From SG8-39 sp041558415 (GTDB lineage Bacteria > Pseudomonadota > Gammaproteobacteria > Burkholderiales > SG8-39): DNA of 62,152 nucleotides. Numbering within the stretch: position 1 is the stretch's first letter; each line of letters opens with the position of its first letter. The stretch spans positions 1 to 62,152 of the forward strand of contig JBFFEY010000014.1 in the NCBI GenBank assembly GCA_041558415.1. Reading direction: 5' to 3'. Shown one piece after another: positions 1 through 8,529 of this stretch. The translations under genes were made by a program, and so were the position numbers. The notes beneath the pieces are model-generated. The model searched no databases and had not been told where the DNA came from. It saw nothing but the letters and a program-made list of their open reading frames with translations.

Positions 1-1426
1 ACACCAGCGGCTCGAGCCGCGCGACCTTGCGCGCCAGTCCGGCCGCATCCGCGACGTCGACCACCGCGCGGACGTCCTTGTAGGCGTCGGGCGCCTCCTC
101 GGCAATGCCGCGCATCGACGGGCTCTTCACCAGGATGCCGCGCGCGGCGAGGTCGTCCACCACCTTGCGCCCCCTCCAGGTGCGTAGCGCCTGGTGGCGG
201 CTCATCGCCCGGCCCGCGCCATGGCAGGCCGAGCTGAACGCGCGCGCCTCGGACTCGCGCGTGCCGGCAAGCACATAGGAGCCCGTGCCCATCGAGCCGC
301 CGATCAGCACGGGTTGGCCGGCCTCGCGCAGCGCCTCGGGCAGATCGGGATGTCCCGGTCCAAACGCGCGGGTCGCGCCCTTGCGATGCACGTACAGCCG
401 CCGCGTTCCACCGTCGACGCGGTGCGTTTCGACCTTGCAGGTGTTGTGCGAAACGTCGTAGAGCAGCGGCAGCTGCGCCTGCGGCAGCACATCGCGGAAC
501 ACCTTGCGCACCAGGTCGGTAAGGATTTGGCGGTTGGCGAGCGCGCAATTGATCGCCGCGCGCATCGCGCCCAAGTAGTGCTGGCCGACCGGCGAGCGGA
601 TCGGGGCGCAGGCAAGCTCGCGGTCGGCGAGCACGATGCCGTGCTGCGCTGCGGCGATCGCCATGCGCTTGAGGAACTCGGTACCGATCTGGTGCCCCAG
701 GCCGCGCGAGCCGCAATGAATCATCACCACGACGTCGCCCTGCGCGAGGCCGAAGGCAGCCGCGATGCCACGGTCGTACACCGCGGTCACCTCCTGCACC
801 TCGAGGTAATGGTTGCCGCTGCCGAGCGTGCCCATCTCGTCGCGCTGGCGCTTTTTCGCCTGCTTCGACACCTGCTCGGGCTTCGCGCCGCTCATCTGCC
901 CGTGCTCCTCGACCCGTTCGAGATCCTCGGGCAGACCCCAGCCGCGCTCGACTGCCCAGCGCGCGCCGCCCGCGAGCATCGCGTCCATCTCGCGGTCGTC
1001 CAAATGGATCGACCCGGTGCTGCCGACGCCCGCAGGAATGCGGTAGTAGAGCGCCTCGGCAAGCGCGTTCTGCACCGCCATAATTTCCGCGCGCCGAAGG
1101 CCGGTGTGCAGACAGCGGACACCGCAGGAAATGTCGAAGCCGACACCGCCGGCGGACACGACGCCGTCGGCCTCCGCATCGAAGGCCGCCACGCCACCGA
1201 TCGGAAAGCCGTAGCCCCAGTGCGCGTCGGGCATGGCGTACGACGCCGTCACGATACCGGGTAGCGCAGCGACGTTCACCGCCTGCTCGTACACCTTGTG
1301 ATCCATGTCGCGCACCAGCGCTTCGCTGGCATAGATCACCGCCGGCACGCGCATCTGCCCCTTGGGCGGTATCTCCCACGCCGTCGGCGAGCGCTGCTTG
1401 AGAAGACTGAGGTCCATGTCAGACAT
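1..1426 (-). CDS. rtcB: RtcB, tRNA-splicing/RNA-repair ligase (3' end missing at window edge)
   Basis: RtcB joins RNA 2',3'-cyclic phosphate or 3'-phosphate ends to 5'-OH ends using GTP and Mn2+. Reading the minus strand from ATG at 1426 gives at least 475 residues running off the left edge. The last residues seen (LARKVARLEPLV) match the family's extreme C-terminus, so only a few residues are missing. Visible motifs: DAHWGYGFPIGG near 67, metal-binding Cys in DISCGVRC (C101), GTLGSGNHYLE, HCGSRGLGHQ, YDVSHN, and the guanylylated His in CHGAGR (about H402). The start overlaps the archease stop, implying translational coupling. An in-frame ATG at 1417 (MDLSLLKQ) is an equally possible start. 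Confidence 0.95.
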   Translation of the reverse strand, partial: MSDMDLSLLKQRSPTAWEIPPKGQMRVPAVIYASEALVRDMDHKVYEQAVNVAALPGIVTASYAMPDAHWGYGFPIGGVAAFDAEADGVVSAGGVGFDISCGVRCLHTGLRRAEIMAVQNALAEALYYRIPAGVGSTGSIHLDDREMDAMLAGGARWAVERGWGLPEDLERVEEHGQMSGAKPEQVSKQAKKRQRDEMGTLGSGNHYLEVQEVTAVYDRGIAAAFGLAQGDVVVMIHCGSRGLGHQIGTEFLKRMAIAAAQHGIVLADRELACAPIRSPVGQHYLGAMRAAINCALANRQILTDLVRKVFRDVLPQAQLPLLYDVSHNTCKVETHRVDGGTRRLYVHRKGATRAFGPGHPDLPEALREAGQPVLIGGSMGTGSYVLAGTRESEARAFSSACHGAGRAMSRHQALRTWRGRKVVDDLAARGILVKSPSMRGIAEEAPDAYKDVRAVVDVADAAGLARKVARLEPLV

Positions 1427-1883
1427 CCACTACGGTTTGCGCAACCCATCGCTGCCCGACCTGCGCCACGCGCAGGGTGGTGTAGGTCGCACCCTTGACC
1501 TCGACCGCCGGGTGATGGCGAGACGCGTCCACCGGCTCGCCCCAGGCCTCACCGGACAGGCGACCGCCTTCGAGCTGCACCGCAAAGCGTCCGAACAGCA
1601 TCTTGCGCGTCGCCATCTCGTAGATCACCGCGTTCAGCCACTCGGCGAAGAGCAGCTCGTCATCGGGCGCCTCGCAGGCGATCGCCACGCGCTCACGGGG
1701 CGACACCGCCGCTGGATCGGTGATCACCGCGGTCAGCGCCAGCGCCGCCTCGGCGAACGCCTCGGCCTTGCTCGCAGCGCAGCCGCGTACGCCGATGTCC
1801 GCGCCGTGCGCGTAGTGTTCCCAGAAAGCGGCGTCTGCGCGAGCAGGCGGTTCCTGTGCGGGCATCCTCGGTGCATTGTCCAC
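1419..1883 (-). CDS. Archease, RtcB activator
   Basis: Archease is a small protein that promotes RtcB guanylylation and multiple turnover. The 154-residue product is of normal length for the family and carries the signature acidic N-terminal segment HGADIGVRG (D29) and the C-terminal block with GEPVD, RHH and EVKGATYT. Its stop codon lies inside the first codons of rtcB, so the two are almost certainly one transcript. Position and identity reinforce each other, because archease-RtcB pairing is a known conserved arrangement. The precise start is uncertain: a second in-frame Met (MPAQEPP) lies six codons downstream. Confidence 0.92.
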   Translation of the reverse strand: MDNAPRMPAQEPPARADAAFWEHYAHGADIGVRGCAASKAEAFAEAALALTAVITDPAAVSPRERVAIACEAPDDELLFAEWLNAVIYEMATRKMLFGRFAVQLEGGRLSGEAWGEPVDASRHHPAVEVKGATYTTLRVAQVGQRWVAQTVVDV

Positions 1884-1943
1884 CGCAGTCCGCTCGTCTG
1901 CTTGACGAGGGTCAATGCGCCGTCAGCGCCCGCCCCGCTGCGT

Positions 1944-2711
1944 CTAGTCGGCGTAGCCGGGCAGCTCGCGGTCTAGCACCCGCATCATCGCCGCGAAGAA
2001 CAAACGTTCACGCTCGCGACGCGGATGGCGGTCCTGCGGCGCGGGCGCCTGCACCTGGGCAATGATCTCGTCCGAGAGCGGCGCCAGTGGCCGGCCGCTC
2101 GCCATCGCCAGCAGCTGGCTGCGGCAGACGCGCTCCAGCATGTACAGGCGGCGGTAGGCCTGCGCCATGCTCTCGCCCACCACCAGCACGCCGTGATTCT
2201 TCATGAACACCGTGTGCTTTTCGCCGATCAGGCCTGCGAGCCGCTCGCCCTCCGCGGGCTCGTCGGCAGTACCTGCGTAGTGGTCGTCGTAGGCGACACG
2301 GCCATGAAAGAAGACGGCCGACTGGCTCGCCGGCACGAGCCGGTTGTCATCCAGCATGTTCAGCGCGAGCGCCCAGGTCTGGTGCGTGTGCAGCACCACA
2401 CGCGCGCCGGTCAGACGGTGAATCGGGCCGTGAATGCACTGCGCCGAGAGCTCGACCTCGCCTTCGCCCTCGAGCGTATTGCCTGCCTCGTCAAACACGA
2501 TCAGGTCGCTGGCGCGCGCTTCGGACCAGTGCAGGCCGAACGGCAGCACGAGATAGCGGTCCTCGTGACCGGGTAGGGTCACGGTGAAATGGTTATCGAT
2601 GCCTTCTTCGAGATCGTGCAGCACTGCCAAGCGGTGTGCTGCCGCAAGATGGACCTTCGCTTCGCGCACCGGGTCGGCGATGCCTGCACGCTTCAGAGGG
2701 TGGACGGACAT
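1944..2711 (-). CDS. Class II aldolase/adducin family protein
   Basis: 255-residue class II aldolase/adducin domain protein. These are Zn2+-dependent enzymes related to L-fuculose-1-phosphate aldolase and L-ribulose-5-phosphate 4-epimerase, but many members act on unrelated substrates. The zinc-ligand histidines are visible in LHTHQT (H108, H110) and KNHGVLV (H173); the N-terminal DNHFT resembles the phosphate-binding region. The gene precedes archease on the same strand with 60 bp between them and may be co-transcribed, although a link to RNA repair is not known. It faces the divergent hydrolase gene at 2820. The substrate cannot be told from sequence. Confidence 0.88.
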   Translation of the reverse strand: MSVHPLKRAGIADPVREAKVHLAAAHRLAVLHDLEEGIDNHFTVTLPGHEDRYLVLPFGLHWSEARASDLIVFDEAGNTLEGEGEVELSAQCIHGPIHRLTGARVVLHTHQTWALALNMLDDNRLVPASQSAVFFHGRVAYDDHYAGTADEPAEGERLAGLIGEKHTVFMKNHGVLVVGESMAQAYRRLYMLERVCRSQLLAMASGRPLAPLSDEIIAQVQAPAPQDRHPRRERERLFFAAMMRVLDRELPGYAD

Positions 2712-2819
2712 GGCGGGTTCTCCGCAGTTGAGCGCCCTACGGGAGATGCCCCGCAGGCAATAGTCGCGATACTATCCAGCCCTCGCGCGCCGCGCGAGTT
2801 TTCCTGCCACTATTACCCC

Positions 2820-3962
2820 ATGCGCGCACTGGCTCCCTTGGACGCATCGGTTCTGCCCCGCGGTGTGCGGGCGCGAATCATTCCCGGTGTGAACGGCCTT
2901 GACATGCACGTGCTCGAGGCCGGTTTCGAAACACCGGACCGGCCCTGCGTATTGCTGCTGCACGGCTTTCCCGAACTGGCCTACAGCTGGCGTCAGCAGA
3001 TGCAGCCGCTCGCCGAGGCCGGGTTCCACGTGGTGGCGCCCGATCAGCGCGGCTACGGCCGTACCACGGGCTGGGACCCCGAGTACGACGGCGACCTGAA
3101 TTCCTTCCACCTGTTCAACATCGTGCGCGACGCGCTCGCGCTTGTCATCGCGCTCGGCTACCGCGAGGTGCGGGCAGTCATCGGGCACGATTTCGGTTCG
3201 CCAGCGGCGGGCTGGTGCGCGCTGATCCGGCCCGACGTGTTCCGCTCGGTGGTTATGATGAGCGCGCCGTTCGGCGGCCCGCCGCCGCTACGCACGCTGA
3301 CCGCCGATCCCGCCGAGCCGCCGCCGCGCGACGTGCACGCCGATCTGGCCGCGCTGCCCCGCCCGCGCAAGCACTACCAGTGGTACTACGCCATGCGCGA
3401 GGCAAACAACGACATGCTGCACGCGCCGCAGGGGGTACACGATTTCCTGCGCGCCTACTTCCACATGAAGAGTGCGGACTGGAAGCAGAACCGCCCGTTT
3501 CCGCTGCAGGCCTGGAGCGCCGAGGATCTGGCGAAATTGCCGACCTACTACGTCATGGATCTGGAGAAGAACATGGCGCAGACGGTCGCGCCGGAAATGC
3601 CCTCGGCGGACGCCATCGCGGCCTGCCGCTGGTTGCCGGACGACGTCCTGCGCGTGTACAGCAGCGAATTCGAGCGCACCGGATTTCAGGGCGGCCTGCA
3701 GTGGTATCGCTGCACCACGGCCAGCCGCTACACCGCGGAATTCAAGCTGTTCTCGGGTCGCACCATCGACGTCCCCGCCTGCTTCATCGCGGGCGCGAGT
3801 GATTGGGGCATCTACCAGAAACCGCGGGACCTCGAACGTTTGCCGGAGCGCGTCTGTACCGAGTTCCACGGCTGCCACCTGATCGAGGGCGCAGGGCACT
3901 GGGTGCAGCAGGAGCAGCCGGAACCGGTCACGCGGCGGCTGCTCGAATTCCTGCGCGCCTAG
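2820..3962 (+). CDS. Alpha/beta hydrolase, epoxide hydrolase-like
   Basis: 380-residue alpha/beta-hydrolase. HGFPE (48-52) forms the oxyanion-hole motif. The nucleophile-elbow residue is Asp in IGHDFGS (D124), as in epoxide hydrolases and haloalkane dehalogenases rather than the Ser of esterases. The likely catalytic His is in GAGHWVQQEQP (about H360) close to the C-terminus. HGFPE plus Asp plus the long cap region favours soluble epoxide hydrolase over dehalogenase. The open frame extends upstream, but the ATG at 2820 gives the natural family N-terminus. Divergent from the aldolase gene across 108 bp and nearly touching the convergent SDR gene downstream. Confidence 0.85.
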   Translation: MRALAPLDASVLPRGVRARIIPGVNGLDMHVLEAGFETPDRPCVLLLHGFPELAYSWRQQMQPLAEAGFHVVAPDQRGYGRTTGWDPEYDGDLNSFHLFNIVRDALALVIALGYREVRAVIGHDFGSPAAGWCALIRPDVFRSVVMMSAPFGGPPPLRTLTADPAEPPPRDVHADLAALPRPRKHYQWYYAMREANNDMLHAPQGVHDFLRAYFHMKSADWKQNRPFPLQAWSAEDLAKLPTYYVMDLEKNMAQTVAPEMPSADAIAACRWLPDDVLRVYSSEFERTGFQGGLQWYRCTTASRYTAEFKLFSGRTIDVPACFIAGASDWGIYQKPRDLERLPERVCTEFHGCHLIEGAGHWVQQEQPEPVTRRLLEFLRA

Positions 3963-3971
3963 GCGGCGCGC

Positions 3972-4763
3972 CTATTTCGCGCGCCAGCCGCCGTCGACCA
4001 CCAGCGCGTGGCCGTTCACGTAGGCCGCCGCGTCCGACAGCAGCCAGCAGACCGCCTCGGCGATGTCCTCGACGGTGCCTCGTGCGCCGGCCGGGACCAA
4101 GGCACGGACCTGATCGTCGTTCACCGCGACGCCGCGCCCGCTCATGTCGGGCACGCCCGGACCCAGGATCGACTGTGAATGCACGCGTAGCCCGGTCGGG
4201 ATCGCGCCCGGGCAGATGCAGTTCACCCGCAGCCCGCGCGCGGCGTAGGCCACAGCCATTTGACGCGTGAGACCCACCACGCCGTGCTTGGCGGCAATGT
4301 ACGCGGCACCGCCACCGGTGCCGCCAATGCCGGCGACCGAGGCCATATTGACGATGCGGCCGCGGCCTGCGGGCAGCATCTCCGCGAGCGCCCGTTTGCA
4401 GGCGAGGAAAACGCCGGTCAAGTCGATGTCGATAACGCGGCGCCAGGCCGCCTCGTCGATTTCGTCGACACTGAAGTAGCCGTCGAGGATGCCGGCGTTG
4501 TTGAACATCATCTCCAGCGCGCCGAGATCGCGGATCGCCGCGCTGACCGCGCGGTCGACGGCCTTGGCATCGGCCACATCGGCGCCATAGCCCGTGGCCA
4601 GGCCACCGGCCTCGCTGATTGCGCGCGCTGTCTCCTTGGCGGCGGCTTCGTCGATGTCGATGGCCGCCACCGCCGCACCGCGCGCCGCGAGCATGCTGGC
4701 CGTCGCCCGGCCGATGCCGGAGCCAGCGCCGCTCACCACTGCCATGCGCCCTTCGAATTCCAT
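3972..4763 (-). CDS. SDR-family NAD(P)-dependent oxidoreductase
   Basis: 263-residue classical short-chain dehydrogenase. The nucleotide-binding motif is SGAGSGIG (11-18), the structural motif NNAG is at 88-91, and the catalytic Ser142-Tyr155-x3-Lys159 triad is intact (YIAAK). The C-terminal VDGGWRAK is typical. A longer insertion after PGAIPTG (roughly 190-220) may shape substrate choice. Substrate unknown; 3-oxoacyl-ACP/CoA reductase-like or steroid dehydrogenase-like activity is possible. Convergent with the hydrolase at 2820 (9 bp apart) and divergent from the secreted-protein gene at 4905. Confidence 0.88.
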   Translation of the reverse strand: MEFEGRMAVVSGAGSGIGRATASMLAARGAAVAAIDIDEAAAKETARAISEAGGLATGYGADVADAKAVDRAVSAAIRDLGALEMMFNNAGILDGYFSVDEIDEAAWRRVIDIDLTGVFLACKRALAEMLPAGRGRIVNMASVAGIGGTGGGAAYIAAKHGVVGLTRQMAVAYAARGLRVNCICPGAIPTGLRVHSQSILGPGVPDMSGRGVAVNDDQVRALVPAGARGTVEDIAEAVCWLLSDAAAYVNGHALVVDGGWRAK

Positions 4764-4904
4764 GCATCCCCCTTGTCTTGTCGATTAAATCGGGAGGCCC
4801 CGCTCGGCGTGATCGCCCTACGCTATAGTGCGCCATTTCGCGTCGCGCCACAGCCCGGTGCGCACGGCATTTCGCATGCATCACCTTCGAAGAGGCTCAG
4901 GATC

Positions 4905-5258
4905 ATGCTTAGACCGATGTTGGCCTGCGTGCTGGTTCTCACCGCGAGCAGTGCGCTGCATTCACTCTCCGCTCAGGCCGCGAACGTGACGTTGCGCGGC
5001 GCCTCCACCTGTGCGATCTGGACCCAGGAACGCGCCCAGCAGCGTGCGCAGTACGAAAAGGCGTGGCTGTCGGGCTATTTCTCCGGCCTGGCGATGGGCA
5101 CCGACGTGAACTTCTGGGGCGTGAAGGGCCAGAACGAGATCGACAACGAGGCCGTGTGGAAGTGGATGGACAGCTTTTGCGCAGCCAACCCCAAGAGCAG
5201 CCTGGTGACTGCGGCCGAGAAGCTGTTCCTCGAGCGCTTCCGCGTCGTGAGCGAGTAG
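4905..5258 (+). CDS. Small secreted protein of unknown function
   Basis: 117-residue product with a clear Sec signal peptide: charged start, hydrophobic core to about residue 21, then SAQAAN as a likely cleavage region. The mature part (about 90 residues) has two cysteines (TCAIW and SFCAAN), enough for one disulphide, and the pattern SGYFSGLAMG...VWKWMDSFCAANPKSSL seen in small periplasmic HdeA/Rap1a-like proteins. That resemblance is from memory and weak. The ATG at 4905 was chosen because it starts the signal peptide and follows AGAGGCTCAGGATC. It precedes speA by 117 bp on the same strand; any link to polyamines is unproven. Confidence 0.7.
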   Translation: MLRPMLACVLVLTASSALHSLSAQAANVTLRGASTCAIWTQERAQQRAQYEKAWLSGYFSGLAMGTDVNFWGVKGQNEIDNEAVWKWMDSFCAANPKSSLVTAAEKLFLERFRVVSE

Positions 5259-5375
5259 GCGCAGGCCCGTCGGCGCAGGTCGCGCGACGGTGTCACGCGC
5301 CTGTCATGCGCATCGCGCTTGCACTGTGAGTGGACAAGGGCGATACTCACGCAATTTCAATCGCTTGGCACCGAA

Positions 5376-7316
5376 ATGCACAAGACCGCGAAGAAGCTGA
5401 AAGCCGTATCGAGCCCTGCCGAATGGACGCCGACCGAGTCGGCCGAACTGTACGGCATCCGTAACTGGGGTGCTGGCTACTTCGACATCGCCGACAACGG
5501 CGAGGTCACGGTCTGCGTGTCCTCCGCCGGCGGCCGCGTCTCGGTCAGCCTGATGGATCTCATCGCCGGCCTGCAGCAACGCGGCCTGCAGATGCCGGTG
5601 CTGTTGCGCATTGAAAACCTGCTCGACGCACAGATCACGCTACTCAACGAAAGCTTTCGCCGGGCGATCGATGCGCTCGGCTACACGGCGCAGTACCGCG
5701 GCGTGTTCCCGATCAAGGTCAATCAACAGTGCCAGGTGATCGAGGAGATCGCGCACTTCGGCGCGCGTTACGGCCACGGGTTGGAAGCTGGCAGCAAGGC
5801 CGAACTGCTGATCGCGCTCGCCCATCTCGAACCCGGCTCGGGCTACATCATCTGCAACGGCTACAAGGACGAAGAATTCATTGACCTCGGCCTGCAGGCA
5901 CTGCAGCTCGGCTACACGTGCTTCTTCGTGCTCGAAACGCCGGCCGAGCTGCCGATCATCCTCGAGTGCAGCCGCCGGCTCGGCATCCGGCCGATGCTCG
6001 GCGCGCGCGTCAAGCTCGCTGCCCGCGTCGAGGGCCACTGGAACGAATCGAGCGGCGACCGCAGCATCTTCGGCCTGACCACCGCGCAAATCGTCGAGCT
6101 GATCGACGCCCTGCGCGAGAGCGAGATGCTCGACTGCCTGCAGCTGCTGCACTACCACCTCGGTTCGCAGATTCCCAACATCCGCGACATCCGCGGCGCG
6201 GTGTTGGAGGCCTGCCGTTATTACGTCGACCTCAAGCGCGAGGGTGCGGCGATGGGCTATCTGGACCTCGGCGGCGGCCTGGCGGTCGACTACGACGGCT
6301 CGCAGACCAATTATCAGTACAGCAAGAACTACTCGCTCGACGAGTACTGCAGCGACATCATCGAGACCATCATGAGCACGCTCGACGCCGCGGGCATTGA
6401 GCACCCGGTGATCGTGACCGAATCTGGGCGTGCCACGGTGGCCTACGCCTCGATCCTGCTGTTCAACATTCTCGACGTCACGCGCTTCGAGCCGGGCGAA
6501 CTGCCGCCCGACGTGCCCCAGGACGAGCACGAACTGGTCAAGAACCTGCGCGAGGTGCTCAACAGCATCGGCCCGAAGACCTTCAAGGAGTGCCACAACG
6601 ACGCGCAGTATTACCGCGAGGAGATCCGCGACTTGTTCCGGCGCGGCCAGATCCGGCTGCGCTCTCTTTCGCTCGCCGAGAACATCTACCTGCACATCCT
6701 GCGAGGCATCCAGACCGTCATCCAGAACGCGCGTCGCGTACCGGCCGGCTTCGACGATCTCGAGGAGTCGCTGGCCGACATTTATTACGGCAACTTCTCG
6801 GTCTTCCAGTCGCTGCCCGATGTCTGGGCCATCGAGCAGGTGTTTCCGGTCATGCCGGTACACCGTCACGACGAGCGCCCGGGCCGCCGCGCCATCCTCG
6901 CCGACATTACCTGCGACTCGGACGGCAAGATCGACAACTTCATCGAGGCGAGCGGCATCCGCAAGACGCTGCCGGTGCATGCCTGCATCGACGGCGAGCC
7001 GTACTATTTCGGCGTGTTCCTCGTTGGCGCCTACCAGGAGACGCTCGGCGACCTGCACAATCTGATGGGCGATACCAACGTCGCCAGCGTGCGCATTAAT
7101 GACGACGGCACCTTCGACGTGATCCGGGAAATCGGCGGCGACAGCATCGCCGACGTGCTGTCCTACGTCGAGTATCAGCCGCAGCAGCTGATGGAGCAGT
7201 TCCGGCGCACTGCCGAGCAGGCGGTGCGCGACGGCCGCATTACCCTCGCGCAGCGCCAGACCGTGATGGAGTCGTTCGCGGCGAGCCTGCGCGGCTACAC
7301 CTACTACGAGCATTGA
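5376..7316 (+). CDS. speA: Biosynthetic arginine decarboxylase
   Basis: Converts arginine to agmatine with PLP, the first step of putrescine synthesis. The product is 646 residues, normal for the SpeA family (fold III, alanine racemase-like). PLP Lys is in FPIKVNQQ (K114); HYHLGSQIPNIRDIR, DLGGGLAVDYDGS and ESGRA are conserved PLP/substrate motifs; the Cys of CDSDGKID near the C-terminus is the active-site Cys from the partner subunit. ATG at 5376 (MHKTAKKLK) is preferred over the upstream TTG at 5319. It is the first gene of a four-gene operon and is followed after 19 bp by carboxyspermidine dehydrogenase. Confidence 0.96.
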   Translation: MHKTAKKLKAVSSPAEWTPTESAELYGIRNWGAGYFDIADNGEVTVCVSSAGGRVSVSLMDLIAGLQQRGLQMPVLLRIENLLDAQITLLNESFRRAIDALGYTAQYRGVFPIKVNQQCQVIEEIAHFGARYGHGLEAGSKAELLIALAHLEPGSGYIICNGYKDEEFIDLGLQALQLGYTCFFVLETPAELPIILECSRRLGIRPMLGARVKLAARVEGHWNESSGDRSIFGLTTAQIVELIDALRESEMLDCLQLLHYHLGSQIPNIRDIRGAVLEACRYYVDLKREGAAMGYLDLGGGLAVDYDGSQTNYQYSKNYSLDEYCSDIIETIMSTLDAAGIEHPVIVTESGRATVAYASILLFNILDVTRFEPGELPPDVPQDEHELVKNLREVLNSIGPKTFKECHNDAQYYREEIRDLFRRGQIRLRSLSLAENIYLHILRGIQTVIQNARRVPAGFDDLEESLADIYYGNFSVFQSLPDVWAIEQVFPVMPVHRHDERPGRRAILADITCDSDGKIDNFIEASGIRKTLPVHACIDGEPYYFGVFLVGAYQETLGDLHNLMGDTNVASVRINDDGTFDVIREIGGDSIADVLSYVEYQPQQLMEQFRRTAEQAVRDGRITLAQRQTVMESFAASLRGYTYYEH

Positions 7317-7335
7317 GCGAAAGAAGGCCGACACG

Positions 7336-8529
7336 ATGGCGAAGGTGCTGATCGTCGGCGCCGGCGGCGTGGGCCAGGTCGTGGCCCACAAGTGCGCTCA
7401 GGTGCCCGAGGTGTTCGAGAACATCGTCCTCGCGAGCCGCACCGAGGAAAAGTGCCGGCGTATCGCCGCACAGATCAAGCGACCGATCACCACCGCGCAG
7501 GTCGACGCCGACGACGTCGCGCAGATGACCGCACTGCTCGTGCGCGAAAAGCCCGACATCGTGATCAACGTCGCGCTGCCCTACCAGGACCTGTCGATCA
7601 TGGACGCCTGCCTGGCGGCCGGTGTGAACTACCTCGACACCGCGAACTACGAGCCGCCCGACGAGGCGAAGTTTGAGTACAAGTGGCAATGGGCCTACCA
7701 AGACCGCTTTCGCGACAAGGGTCTGATGGCGCTGCTCGGCAGCGGCTTCGACCCGGGTGTCACCAACGTGTTCACTGCCTGGCTGCACAAGCACGCGTTC
7801 GACAGCATCGACACGCTCGACATCATCGACTGCAACGCCGGCGAGCACGGCCAGGCCTTTGCGACCAACTTCAACCCGGAGATCAACATCCGCGAAGTCA
7901 CCGCGCGCGGCCGCTACTGGGAAAACGGCCGCTGGCAGAGCACCGATCCGCTGTCGGTGAGCCGCATGTACGACTTCCCCGAGGGCATCGGGCCGAAGAA
8001 GATCTACCTCCTTTATCACGAGGAGCTGGAATCGCTGGTCAAGCATTTTCCGAAGCTCAAGCGCGCGCGCTTCTGGATGACGTTCTCCGACAATTACCTG
8101 ACGCACCTGCGCGTGCTGGAGAACGTCGGCATGACGCGCATCGACCCGGTGCAGTACGAGGGTCGCGAGATCGTGCCGATCAAGTTCCTCAAGGCGCTGC
8201 TGCCGGATCCGGCGAGCCTCGGCCCGCTGACCAAGGGACGGACCTGCATCGGCTGCCTGGTGCAGGGCACGCAGAAGGGCAAGCCCAAGGTCGCCTTCCT
8301 CTACAACATCTGCGATCACGAAGCCTGCTACCGCGAAGTGCAGTCGCAGGCCATTTCCTACACCACTGGCGTGCCGGCGATGATCGGCGCGAAGATGATG
8401 CTGACCGGAAAGTGGCGCGGCAAGGGCGTGTTCAACATGGAGCAGCTCGACCCGGATCCGTTCATGGAGGATCTGAATCGCTACGGCCTGCCGTGGACGC
8501 TGGCGACGCTCGATGCGCCCATGGACTGA
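7336..8529 (+). CDS. Carboxynorspermidine/carboxyspermidine dehydrogenase (saccharopine dehydrogenase-like)
   Basis: 397-residue member of the saccharopine dehydrogenase-like family (LYS1 type). The Rossmann motif VLIVGAGGVGQVV is at 4-16. Family motifs are SGFDPGVTNVF, the D-x-NAGEHG segment and SYTTGVPAMIGAKMM. Carboxynorspermidine dehydrogenase (CASDH) condenses aspartate semialdehyde with putrescine or diaminopropane and reduces the Schiff base with NADPH. A saccharopine dehydrogenase role is much less likely because the next gene is nspC and the flanking genes make putrescine. A good Shine-Dalgarno (AAAGAAGG) precedes ATG 7336. It overlaps nspC by 17 bp. Confidence 0.93.
   Translation: MAKVLIVGAGGVGQVVAHKCAQVPEVFENIVLASRTEEKCRRIAAQIKRPITTAQVDADDVAQMTALLVREKPDIVINVALPYQDLSIMDACLAAGVNYLDTANYEPPDEAKFEYKWQWAYQDRFRDKGLMALLGSGFDPGVTNVFTAWLHKHAFDSIDTLDIIDCNAGEHGQAFATNFNPEINIREVTARGRYWENGRWQSTDPLSVSRMYDFPEGIGPKKIYLLYHEELESLVKHFPKLKRARFWMTFSDNYLTHLRVLENVGMTRIDPVQYEGREIVPIKFLKALLPDPASLGPLTKGRTCIGCLVQGTQKGKPKVAFLYNICDHEACYREVQSQAISYTTGVPAMIGAKMMLTGKWRGKGVFNMEQLDPDPFMEDLNRYGLPWTLATLDAPMD

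Noticed and set aside
5640..7391. 583-codon open frame on the minus strand opposite speA
   Set aside because: The plus strand encodes full-length SpeA with every motif; long antisense frames are expected in GC-rich genes.
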